A stretch of DNA of 7,566 nt, taken from contig JAJYRT010000018.1 of NCBI GenBank assembly GCA_021793945.1, forward strand, positions 1-7,566. Direction: 5' to 3'. Position numbers and translations under genes: made by a program. The notes beneath the pieces are model-generated. The model saw only the letters and a program-made list of their open reading frames with translations, had not been told where the DNA came from and did no database searches. The stretch's first letter is position 1. Each line of letters opens with the position of its first letter. This document shows, one piece after another, positions 1-5,662 of the stretch. The DNA is from Thermoplasmata archaeon. Lineage in GTDB: Archaea; Thermoplasmatota; Thermoplasmata; Thermoplasmatales; Thermoplasmataceae.

Positions 1-300
1 CTAAAGAAGAGAGAGATCATAAGAGGGTGCAGGGCTGATGTGGATTACTCAAAACTTGGCTATGGGTGCAGGGCTCTTATCGACTTCAATGTGCCTGCGG
101 ACAAGATCGATGCACTAGTTAGTTTCACAAGAACCCAGCAACGGATCAAGAAGCTCACGGTGACAACCGGGCAAAGAAGATTCATGATAGACATAATCGG
201 GACTGATTGCGCAGAGATAAGAGAATATGCAAGAAAAGTTTTGCCGGCTTACGGAATATATGATATTGACCTCGAGGTTGTTCTTGATCAGGTTCCATAA
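1..300 (+). CDS. Lrp/AsnC-family transcriptional regulator, C-terminal part (5' end outside window)
   Basis: The frame is open from the first base to a TAA at 298-300, so this is a 5'-truncated gene of at least 99 codons. A GTG at 40 could be mistaken for the start, but the 13 codons before it (LKKREIIRGCRAD) continue the family pattern. In Lrp/AsnC proteins a segment like 'L...G.I.G..A.VD..KLGYG' links the helix-turn-helix to the RAM (regulation of amino acid metabolism) domain, and here it reads IIRGCRADVDYSKLGYG. The rest fits the RAM ferredoxin-like fold: a strand (ALIDFNV), a helix, a strand (RIKKLTVTTG), then RFMIDIIGTDCAEIREYARKV and a final strand ending in LDQVP. Family members bind DNA as dimers or octamers and sense amino acids or other small effectors through this domain. 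The effector and targets cannot be told. The DNA-binding domain is off the left edge. Confidence 0.85.
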   Translation, partial: LKKREIIRGCRADVDYSKLGYGCRALIDFNVPADKIDALVSFTRTQQRIKKLTVTTGQRRFMIDIIGTDCAEIREYARKVLPAYGIYDIDLEVVLDQVP

Positions 301-316
301 ATTACAGAACCATAGC

Positions 317-347
317 AAATTTTGTATGGATTTGAGCTTTATTTAAC
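317..347 (+). terminator. possible U-rich transcription end after the Lrp gene
   Basis: About 20 bases past the Lrp stop there is a run of short T tracts (AAATTTTG, GATTTGAG, CTTTATTTA). Archaeal termination usually needs only U-rich stretches, not a hairpin. There is no stable stem here, so the call rests on composition and position alone. Confidence 0.25.
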
Positions 348-364
348 AAAAATTACTGCGATTG

Positions 365-379
365 TTTATTTAAAAAATA
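365..379 (+). promoter_or_regulatory. TATA-box region for the gene at 393 (leaderless start)
   Basis: An A/T-only block, TTTATTTAAAAAATA, begins 28 bases before the ATG at 393, the usual archaeal TATA distance to a transcription start. No Shine-Dalgarno sequence lies between it and the ATG (CCCATCGCAAATT). Transcription is therefore expected to start at or very near the A of the start codon, giving a leaderless mRNA. This is an inference from spacing. Confidence 0.55.
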
Positions 380-392
380 CCCATCGCAAATT

Positions 393-1145
393 ATGAACAG
401 AGACTTGGAAGAAATAAAGAGATTTGCAGTCTCCACCCTTGGCGAGATGCCCGAGGTAATAGAACTTGTTGGCAATTTTAGCACCGAAATGGCAAAAGAA
501 CAGTTCAGAGAGAATTTAACGCTGTATCTTGGAAGAAAAAATGTTCCCAAAAAGATACTTGCATTGATTGCCATGGCGGTATCTCTGGCGAACGGCCAGG
601 AGAAATCTTCCATGATACACTTCAAACTGGCCAGGAAATTTGGTGCGGATCCTCTTGATGTACTTGACTCCCTTAAGACGGCAAAAATGGCCCTGATGGC
701 TTCCACGCTTTCCTCGATGAGTGCCATTTATCCAGTGATAGAAAAAAATTTCCCGCAGCCAGTTAACCCGGAGGTTGAAAAAATACTTGATAAAGTGAAG
801 AAAGAGTCGGGAATGGGATTTCTGCCTGACAACCTTGATGCAATTTCCAGGATATCATTCGACATCCTGAACGAACATCTGAAAGAAAAAATAGAGTTGC
901 TGTCGCCATACAAGCTGGAACAGAAATTCATGTTTCTTATATCATTTGCCGTAAGCATTTCCATAAGATATGAAGAGTGTGCCGTTGTATACCTGAACCA
1001 GTTCTTCAGGCTTGGAGGAACAGTACCGGAAATGGAGGATGCTATTTCCATCGCCAGGTTCATAACGGGTAACAGGGTTCTGACCTCTGCCATAGATATT
1101 CTGAGAGGAATGGAAACCACGAAGACGGGGGACCTGCCCAACTGA
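393..1145 (+). CDS. Duplicated carboxymuconolactone decarboxylase/AhpD-like protein without the CxxC pair
   Basis: A 250-residue, mostly helical soluble protein with two copies of a CMD/AhpD-like unit. Repeat 1 (about 50-115) and repeat 2 (about 174-240) align at an offset of 124 residues: AVS at 62-64 and 186-188, His76 and Tyr200, Gly84 and Gly208. The pattern 'H.......GA...DV' in repeat 1 is the CMD signature end. In AhpD the H is preceded by C..C at -7 and -4. Here those positions are Gln69/Ser72 in repeat 1 and Tyr193/Cys196 in repeat 2, so the peroxidase-type redox pair is absent. A thiol-disulphide role is therefore unlikely and the real function is unknown. The ATG at 393 is chosen because the TATA block sits 20-28 bases ahead. 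The transporter gene follows 31 bases downstream on the same strand and may be co-transcribed. Family assignment is by pattern only and moderately sure; the open frame itself is secure. Confidence 0.6.
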   Translation: MNRDLEEIKRFAVSTLGEMPEVIELVGNFSTEMAKEQFRENLTLYLGRKNVPKKILALIAMAVSLANGQEKSSMIHFKLARKFGADPLDVLDSLKTAKMALMASTLSSMSAIYPVIEKNFPQPVNPEVEKILDKVKKESGMGFLPDNLDAISRISFDILNEHLKEKIELLSPYKLEQKFMFLISFAVSISIRYEECAVVYLNQFFRLGGTVPEMEDAISIARFITGNRVLTSAIDILRGMETTKTGDLPN

Positions 1146-1176
1146 TGACTCCTCATATTCTAATGTATGTGATTCG

Positions 1177-2223
1177 ATGAAAAACAGCACGCTTAATCTA
1201 TTCGGATCTGAATGGTTCGGAATTTCTATTTCAACTCTCGCACTGTCCCAGGTATATATACTCATATTCGAGCTTACAGGTAGATATGCATTTCACGAAG
1301 TTGCCGAAGTCATGATGATCCTTGGGTGGTCCATATTTGCTGTTTTATTTTTTCTCTGGGCAGCCAGGGCGATAAAGACTGGGGAGAAGATAATATCTCA
1401 CTGGGATAACCTGACGAGATTGAGTTTTCTCGCCCTTATACCAATCGTTGGCTTTGTGGGCAACTATCAGTTGATCTATTTCTTCCATATTTCAGCAATT
1501 GCTGCAGAAGTATCCTTAGCTAATTTCTACTTTGAGTATTTTCTCGCGCTGATGCTTGGTGTTCTCCTTGGCTACCGACTGTACACAAAGGAGATCAATC
1601 CCCGCGAAATGAACTATGCCATTGTGATTCCTCCACTGGCAATTGGAACCAGCGTTTTCCTTGCCCCAGAACTTATGAGCTACTATGGCGGAGTGGAAAG
1701 CCATTACATATTTTTCTTCATGGTGATGGGACTTGGAATTTTCTTCTTCTTGTACATATTCATCGGGTCTCTTGCCCTTTCCGGTCACGTTGCCACCAAG
1801 ATACACGACGTTCTTCCTACTACGATGCTCCCGGTTGGAATTGCCAGCCTCATAGTGATAAACCTGGTTACACTTTCTGGATCAGGAATGGTAAATCATA
1901 TTGGCATTGGCCAGACAACCGTGAACTTTCTGTCTGTGATGCTTTGGGGGTTTGAAGTCTGGAACTTCCTTGTCGTTACTATAATAATATTCACGAGGCC
2001 GTCAAAGGGCAGCTTAAGCGTCTGGGCATACGGTTTTCCCCTGGGCCTTTTTGCGACATCAACCATAAAGATAATGGACATGACAGGGTTTGGAGGATTG
2101 ATATGGACATTCACTGTGATTGCCGTGGCACTAAACGCTTTCTGGATATACGGATGGATAAATACTGCCTCGTTCCTTAGGGGAAAGTTAACAAAAGCAA
2201 GGGATCAGGCCAAAAGATCGTAG
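1177..2223 (+). CDS. TDT-family membrane transporter (TehA/SLAC1/Mae1-like)
   Basis: A 348-residue integral membrane protein with about ten hydrophobic segments (roughly 13-32, 42-62, 82-104, 116-134, 146-165, 176-200, 216-236, 248-272, 282-300, 306-328) and a short basic C-terminal tail. Several features fit the tellurite-resistance/dicarboxylate transporter fold: an N-terminal W-F-G-I-S-I-S-T-L-A motif at the first helix (13-22), IPPLAIGTS in helix 5, a PTTMLPVGIAS stretch opening helix 7, and W-x-x-GFPLGLFATST at 283-296 (the family's 'FPLG.FATAT' region). Family members are channel-like or proton-linked carriers for malate, C4-dicarboxylates, sulphite or other anions. The substrate cannot be predicted. 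The ATG at 1177 is the first usable start; ATGs at 1163 and 1167 run quickly into stops in other frames. There is no clear Shine-Dalgarno sequence and only a weak A/T stretch (TCATATTCTAATG, from 1153), so it may share the upstream gene's transcript. Confidence 0.8.
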   Translation: MKNSTLNLFGSEWFGISISTLALSQVYILIFELTGRYAFHEVAEVMMILGWSIFAVLFFLWAARAIKTGEKIISHWDNLTRLSFLALIPIVGFVGNYQLIYFFHISAIAAEVSLANFYFEYFLALMLGVLLGYRLYTKEINPREMNYAIVIPPLAIGTSVFLAPELMSYYGGVESHYIFFFMVMGLGIFFFLYIFIGSLALSGHVATKIHDVLPTTMLPVGIASLIVINLVTLSGSGMVNHIGIGQTTVNFLSVMLWGFEVWNFLVVTIIIFTRPSKGSLSVWAYGFPLGLFATSTIKIMDMTGFGGLIWTFTVIAVALNAFWIYGWINTASFLRGKLTKARDQAKRS

Positions 2224-2250
2224 GCTGATGCCGTTTCCGGTGTATGGAAA

Positions 2251-2275
2251 TCCATTATTTCTAACTTTTATGATT
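2251..2275 (+). terminator. possible T-rich terminator of the transporter gene
   Basis: T-rich tracts (ATTATTTCT, ACTTTTATG) begin about 28 bases past the stop at 2223. A small stem just upstream (TTTCC at 2234-2238 with GGAAA at 2246-2250, 7-base loop) may add to it. The convergent gene arrangement makes a terminator here likely, but the signal is weak. Confidence 0.3.
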
Positions 2276-2296
2276 ACTTAAACTTGATATGGCAAC

Positions 2297-2316
2297 AAAC
2301 AAAACCTCGAAAATAC
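2297..2316 (-). terminator. possible T-rich terminator of the GrpB-family gene
   Basis: Read on the minus strand, about 10-25 bases after the stop codon at 2324, the sequence is TATTTTCGAGGTTTTGTTTG. It has two T4 runs and a T3 run with no hairpin, which resembles U-rich archaeal termination. Confidence 0.35.
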
Positions 2317-2323
2317 CTGGATC

Positions 2324-2863
2324 TCATTGGCCAGCTTCGACTCTCCCTGCTTCCCTGTACCATTTGATTGCCTCTTCCTGGATCTCAAATATCATCGCAC
2401 CCTTTCCAGACTGGTAAGAATCAATGTCGTAGGGATGTTTTTCCGCAAGACCTGCCTTAAGGGTGCCGTACTTCTCCGCAACCTGAGGATGTGCACGGAG
2501 ATAATCCCTGAAGGCGATATGCCTCTCTACCTCAGGGTTCCCGAATTCAAATACGTGCACATGGTGGCTATGATCATCACCCACGGCCTTCTGGAAAAAT
2601 CGCCGGCCCGGTATGCCATTTTCACCAAACGCAGCGTATCCGACCTCTTCCATCGCTCCATTGAAACTGTCTACCTTGCTTATATCCTTTACGGCGATCA
2701 GTATGTCTATTATTGGCTTTGATTTCAGTCCGGGAACTGACGTACTACCTATATGAAAGATGCCCATTGCCTCCTCTCCCAGCACTTCATGGAGCAGATT
2801 TGCTTCCTCTCCAAATAGAACCTGATAATGTTCTTCCCATGGTTTAACCCTGACTTTTCTCAT
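2324..2863 (-). CDS. GrpB-family protein (minimal nucleotidyltransferase fold)
   Basis: A 179-residue soluble protein, the usual size for GrpB/UPF0157. The hallmark block is at 37-54: H-I-G-S-T-S-V-P-G-L-x-S-K-P-I-I-D-I. It combines the GS motif of nucleotidyltransferases with the following Asp53. Next come G-I-P-G-R-R-F-F at 83-90, a histidine-rich strand HSHHVHVF at 98-105, and a C-terminal helical part with FRDYLRAHP (118-126) and Y...K (132-136), all typical of the family. The biochemical activity of GrpB proteins is poorly defined; a nucleotidyl- or glycosyl-type transfer has been suggested from the fold. The ATG at 2863 is supported by a TATA box 24-31 bases upstream and no leader. The gene is convergent with the transporter and divergent from the nuclease-helicase. 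Confidence 0.88.
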   Translation of the reverse strand: MRKVRVKPWEEHYQVLFGEEANLLHEVLGEEAMGIFHIGSTSVPGLKSKPIIDILIAVKDISKVDSFNGAMEEVGYAAFGENGIPGRRFFQKAVGDDHSHHVHVFEFGNPEVERHIAFRDYLRAHPQVAEKYGTLKAGLAEKHPYDIDSYQSGKGAMIFEIQEEAIKWYREAGRVEAGQ

Positions 2864-2886
2864 CGGGAAACAATATTGTATCTGGT

Positions 2887-2894
2887 ATTATATA
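2887..2894 (-). promoter_or_regulatory. TATA box of the GrpB-family gene
   Basis: On the minus strand this reads TATATAAT, 24-31 bases ahead of the ATG at 2863. The intervening bases (ending GTTTCCCG) hold no Shine-Dalgarno sequence, so the mRNA is probably leaderless. Confidence 0.6.
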
Positions 2895-2928
2895 GCTAAC
2901 TGAGCTCAAATGACGGCTAACTCAGTTA
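2895..2928. repeat. Repeat pair abutting the GrpB TATA box (candidate operator)
   Basis: Two near-identical 10-mers, GCTAACTGAG (2895-2904) and GCTAACTCAG (2916-2925), lie 21 bp apart, two DNA turns, so they would face the same side of the helix. The same segment contains an 8-bp inverted repeat, TAACTGAG (2897-2904) against CTCAGTTA (2921-2928), and the 8-bp palindrome TGAGCTCA (2901-2908). The proximal copy touches the TATA box where TFB would bind, a normal place for an archaeal repressor or activator site. The bound protein is unknown. Confidence 0.4.
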
Positions 2929-2942
2929 CTGATCGCAACAGA

Positions 2943-2956
2943 TTGGCCCTGGCCAA
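2943..2956. repeat. 14-bp palindrome TTGGCC-CT-GGCCAA
   Basis: A perfect 6-bp inverted repeat with a 2-bp centre in the divergent spacer between the GrpB and nuclease-helicase genes. The 2-base loop makes an RNA hairpin unlikely. The symmetry is more like a site for a dimeric DNA-binding protein. Function is not shown. Confidence 0.35.
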
Positions 2957-2972
2957 AGCGGTTTGAATAGAT

Positions 2973-3095
2973 GTGCCATTAAACCCTCAATTTGATTTGC
3001 AGTCCAACGATGAGGTGAAGGTGACCCTTGCAGGCCCCTACTTGTTTTCCTGTTCCATGTTTATAACGATGCTTGTAGCCGATGGATCATATTAA
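2973..3095 (+). other. Small open frame of uncertain status (40 codons)
   Basis: A GTG at 2973 opens a 40-codon frame ending in TAA at 3093-3095. It starts VPLNPQFDLQSNDEVKVTLA and ends ...FITMLVADGSY. The first part is polar and the second hydrophobic. The frame is open only back to a TGA at 2964. I recognise no family. It has no Shine-Dalgarno sequence and no clear TATA box at the right distance, and it overlaps the likely promoter of the next gene. It could be a small protein, the tail of a decayed gene, or chance. Confidence 0.15.
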
Positions 3096-3096
3096 G
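3089..3096 (+). promoter_or_regulatory. possible TATA box for the nuclease-helicase gene
   Basis: The A/T-rich stretch ATATTAAG (3089-3096, inside ATCATATTAAG) lies 27-34 bases before the ATG at 3123. No ribosome-binding site precedes that ATG (GTTTACAT), so a leaderless transcript would fit. The match to a consensus TATA box is only fair. Confidence 0.35.
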
Positions 3097-3122
3097 CCCC
3101 GATCTCTAACAAATGTTTACAT

Positions 3123-4922
3123 ATGGAGTCCAGTTATAACATTAAGTTGCAGTCATCCCTCTTTTTCAGCTCCAATTTTCCTTCCGTTCCAGATGAGGAA
3201 ATCATTTCTGAATTGAGGAGCAACTTTGCAGTTGAGTATGGCTCCCGACCAGGAATAGAGCAGGAGATGTCTTGGCGTGGATCCTTAAATGCGATGAAGA
3301 ATTTCGTATCGGAGAGCACTGCGGTGTTCATGGAGCTGAAATTCCCTATTGGTCTTGAAAGGGCGGATTACTTGCTGCTTCGCCATGGACGGGCACTGGT
3401 GGTCGAGGCGAAGGGCTGGAAAACCTACAGGAAACTAGATGAATTCTCGGTTAGCGGAGATTCCTCTATGCACATCGATCCATGCTATCAGGTCGAGAAT
3501 TATGTGTCAAAACTCAGGAACTTTCATACAGCTTCGAGAACCATAGGCTTTGATGGCGTTGTATACATGTATCATACCACGGATGGGGACAAGTGCAGGG
3601 TTATTTACAATGGGCAGGAACTTCAAAGCGAACTGCAGTTGTTGCCGAAGCAGGCTGCCACCGAAAAGGATATCATGGCAATAGAAGGGGGATCATTCGA
3701 AACCGGCAGAAGATTGATAGATTATGTCCAGGCAAACATAGGCAAAATACTTCAAGATGCCTCCATGGCTTTCCTCAATGCTGGCTTTGGGCTCTCCGAA
3801 GAGCAGATTAAAATCATTTCCCACGTCATGAATGATCTTGCTCACCAGGAACAGTTGGTTTTCCTCGTGAGCGGGGGGATGGGATCGGGAAAAACGCTGG
3901 TGGCACTGGCGCTGCTTTTTGAATCCATCAAGAGAGGTTATGGCGCCCTGCTTGCTTATAGAAACAACAGGCTAATTAACACATTGAGACAGGTTCTAGG
4001 TCCCAGATTCGCACCTCTCCTGCAGTATTACTCAACTGGTTCAATGGCAAACTTCAGGGGCATCGGTGAAAGGAATTTCGATCCGGGCAAGTTGAAGAAC
4101 ATAAGCCTGATCATATATGACGAGGCGCAGAGAATGACCAGGGATGTGATTGCAACTACCTTGGAGAGACCTCTCACATCAGTTTATTTTTACGATGAGG
4201 ATCAGATCTTGCTGGGTGATGAGTCGGGCACATCAGCGACTTTCTCGGAACTGGCACGCAAGAAGGGCAGGAGAGTGGTTGAAATTCACCTGGAGGGTTT
4301 CTACAGGGTCCTTGGAGGCAGAGATTATGATCATTTCTTAAATTCAATTTTCTCCGGGAATATTGCAATGAAGCCTTTGCAGTACGATTTCCGCCTTTTT
4401 TCCAATATCAGGGAGATGTTGCGCACCATGGAAGAAAGAAAGACCGAACCTGATTCGGTTAGACCTCCAAAACTCGCGTTACTTGCATCATTCACGAAAA
4501 GTGATGGAAGAAAGGAGAAGAGGCGTGTATTTGATCCTGAAATTCTTTGGCTGATGGATGAAAAGACGGAATACCCAGCATATTGGACCGGAAAGAAGGA
4601 TCCCTTGCAGTACTGCGCTTCCATTTATGGATCGCAGGGGTTTGAATCCGACTACGTGGGACTGATCTGGGGCGAAGACCTTGTGTGGAGGGGATCCTGG
4701 ACCATACAGCCAGATAAGATCATGGACGGGATTGGAGGAAATAACTCCTTGAAGAAACTCGCGATAACTGCCCCGGAAAGAGCCAGAAGCATGCTGATTA
4801 ACCGATACAGAATCATGCTATCGCGTGGAATGGAGGGGACGTACGTTTACTGCGAGGATGGGGCAACGCTTGATCATCTACGTAGCATTCTTTCTGAGAC
4901 TCCAAGAATATCTAAGAACTAG
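3123..4922 (+). CDS. PD-(D/E)XK-type nuclease fused to DUF2075/Schlafen-group-3-like helicase
   Basis: A 599-residue two-domain cytoplasmic protein. The N-terminal part (about 60-150) has a restriction-nuclease-like core: Asp82 in RADYLLL, then hydrophobic ALVV leading to E95-A96-K97, and a later Q123...Y127 helix, matching the PD-(D/E)XK order D...ExK...QxxxY. The C-terminal part (about 225-595) is a superfamily 1 ATPase/helicase: Walker A GGMGSGKT at 251-258, Walker B LIIYDEAQR at 329-337, a motif-III-like YFYDEDQ at 355-361, FYR at 393-395, a motif-V-like block YGSQGFESDYVGLIWG at 502-517, and motif VI NRYRIMLSRGMEGTYVY at 560-576 with Arg563 and Arg568. DEAQR and the last two blocks are characteristic of DUF2075 (the Schlafen group 3 helicase family). 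The expected activity is ATP-driven movement or remodelling on DNA or RNA coupled to cleavage. All key residues look intact. A role in defence or nucleic-acid quality control is inference. The ATG at 3123 is the first in frame. It is monocistronic, as the next gene has its own TATA box. Confidence 0.88.
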   Translation: MESSYNIKLQSSLFFSSNFPSVPDEEIISELRSNFAVEYGSRPGIEQEMSWRGSLNAMKNFVSESTAVFMELKFPIGLERADYLLLRHGRALVVEAKGWKTYRKLDEFSVSGDSSMHIDPCYQVENYVSKLRNFHTASRTIGFDGVVYMYHTTDGDKCRVIYNGQELQSELQLLPKQAATEKDIMAIEGGSFETGRRLIDYVQANIGKILQDASMAFLNAGFGLSEEQIKIISHVMNDLAHQEQLVFLVSGGMGSGKTLVALALLFESIKRGYGALLAYRNNRLINTLRQVLGPRFAPLLQYYSTGSMANFRGIGERNFDPGKLKNISLIIYDEAQRMTRDVIATTLERPLTSVYFYDEDQILLGDESGTSATFSELARKKGRRVVEIHLEGFYRVLGGRDYDHFLNSIFSGNIAMKPLQYDFRLFSNIREMLRTMEERKTEPDSVRPPKLALLASFTKSDGRKEKRRVFDPEILWLMDEKTEYPAYWTGKKDPLQYCASIYGSQGFESDYVGLIWGEDLVWRGSWTIQPDKIMDGIGGNNSLKKLAITAPERARSMLINRYRIMLSRGMEGTYVYCEDGATLDHLRSILSETPRISKN

Positions 4923-4933
4923 TCCATTGGAAA

Positions 4934-4941
4934 AAATATAT
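4934..4941 (+). promoter_or_regulatory. TATA box of the DUF998 gene
   Basis: AAATATAT inside the block AAAAAATATATTTC, 24-31 bases before the ATG at 4965. The purine-rich GGAAAA just upstream could serve as the TFB element. There is no Shine-Dalgarno sequence before the ATG, so a leaderless start is expected. Confidence 0.6.
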
Positions 4942-4964
4942 TTCATACTTATGCGTAAGAGATT

Positions 4965-5552
4965 ATGGAAACTAACAATGAAACCCGGATGAAGGTGGCC
5001 GGAATTGCATTTTTCATAGGTGTCGTGCAGTTTATCCTGTTTATGCTTCTTGCGGAGATACTCTATCCAAAATACAGTGTTTCAGGAAACTACATCAGTG
5101 ATCTTGGAGTCGGTAGCACGGCCTACATTTTCAACATATCCATAGTTATTCTTGGTTTACTCATAATAGTTGCAGGTTATTTCATAGGGAGATTTTCCAG
5201 GCCGCTTCTAGTGGTGCTTATTCTTGCGGGGATTGGCGCCATGGGTGTCGGTCTCTTTCCTGAGACAACAGGATCGCCACACCTCATATTTTCTTTGCTC
5301 GTGTTCCTGATGTCCTCAATTGCGCCGTATTTCCTGCTTGTGAAGATCAGGAACCTTATGTCAGTTCTCTGGGCAATACTGGGTACTGTCGGCCTGATAG
5401 CTCTTATACTGTATATCCCGGGAATATATCTGGGGCTCGGGCATGGCGGCATGGAAAGGATGATTGTCTATCCTGATCTCCTGTGGGGAATCGGGTTTGG
5501 TGGCTGGCTCGTGGGAAAATTCTCTGAAAAGCATCCTACTCCTATCCATTAG
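4965..5552 (+). CDS. DUF998-family membrane protein
   Basis: A 195-residue protein with six hydrophobic segments (about 11-32, 53-75, 79-97, 105-126, 130-152, 168-185), as usual for DUF998. Conserved family positions are visible: Y-x-x-x-x-N-Y-I-S-D-L-G (37-48) in the first loop, G-L-F-P-E-T-T-G-S-P-H (96-106) with Pro, Glu and His at a membrane boundary, and G-G-M-E-R-M-x-x-Y-P-x-L-L-W (161-174) before the last helix. The conserved acidic and His residues at membrane edges suggest ligand binding or catalysis, but the family has no established function. It sits 42 bases behind the nuclease-helicase gene but has its own strong TATA box, so a functional link between them is not implied. Confidence 0.78.
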   Translation: METNNETRMKVAGIAFFIGVVQFILFMLLAEILYPKYSVSGNYISDLGVGSTAYIFNISIVILGLLIIVAGYFIGRFSRPLLVVLILAGIGAMGVGLFPETTGSPHLIFSLLVFLMSSIAPYFLLVKIRNLMSVLWAILGTVGLIALILYIPGIYLGLGHGGMERMIVYPDLLWGIGFGGWLVGKFSEKHPTPIH

Positions 5553-5592
5553 AAGAGAATTGCCAGATCAGGAACGTAATTTCCAAAAGCAT

Positions 5593-5639
5593 AAACACAT
5601 TTTCATCTTTACTTCCTTTTCAGTTCTGCAAACACATTT
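5593..5639. repeat. Direct repeat AAACACATTT flanking the PaiB promoter
   Basis: AAACACATTT occurs at 5593-5602 and again at 5630-5639, 37 bp apart. The second copy runs into the TATA box at 5637. It could be a regulator site, or simply a copy of the promoter upstream element. Ten bases in an A/T-rich spacer can recur by chance. Confidence 0.25.
5600..5619 (+). terminator. possible T-rich terminator after the DUF998 gene
   Basis: A pyrimidine-rich tract with repeated T runs (TTTTCATCTTTACTTCCTTTT) about 50-70 bases past the stop at 5552 and just ahead of the next promoter. There is no hairpin; it fits U-rich archaeal termination. Confidence 0.35.
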
Positions 5640-5644
5640 ATAAT
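5637..5644 (+). promoter_or_regulatory. TATA box of the PaiB-type gene
   Basis: TTTATAAT, 19-26 bases before the GTG at 5663. Transcription would begin at or beside the GTG, giving a leaderless mRNA. This supports GTG as the true start. Confidence 0.6.
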
Positions 5645-5662
5645 TGTGGATTATGGAACCTT

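Noticed and set aside
40..300. GTG at 40 as the true start of a short 86-residue protein
   Set aside because: The frame is open to the left edge and the upstream codons continue the Lrp/AsnC linker pattern, so the gene is cut by the window.
942..1265. Minus-strand open frame across the CMD-like/transporter junction
   Set aside because: It is antisense to two well-supported genes and shows no domain or promoter.
2327..2722. Plus-strand 131-codon frame opposite the GrpB gene
   Set aside because: It is a shadow frame; the minus strand encodes a full GrpB protein with all family motifs.
4965..5552. DUF998 gene as part of a two-gene defence operon with the nuclease-helicase
   Set aside because: It has its own strong TATA box at the normal distance, and DUF998 proteins have no known defence link.
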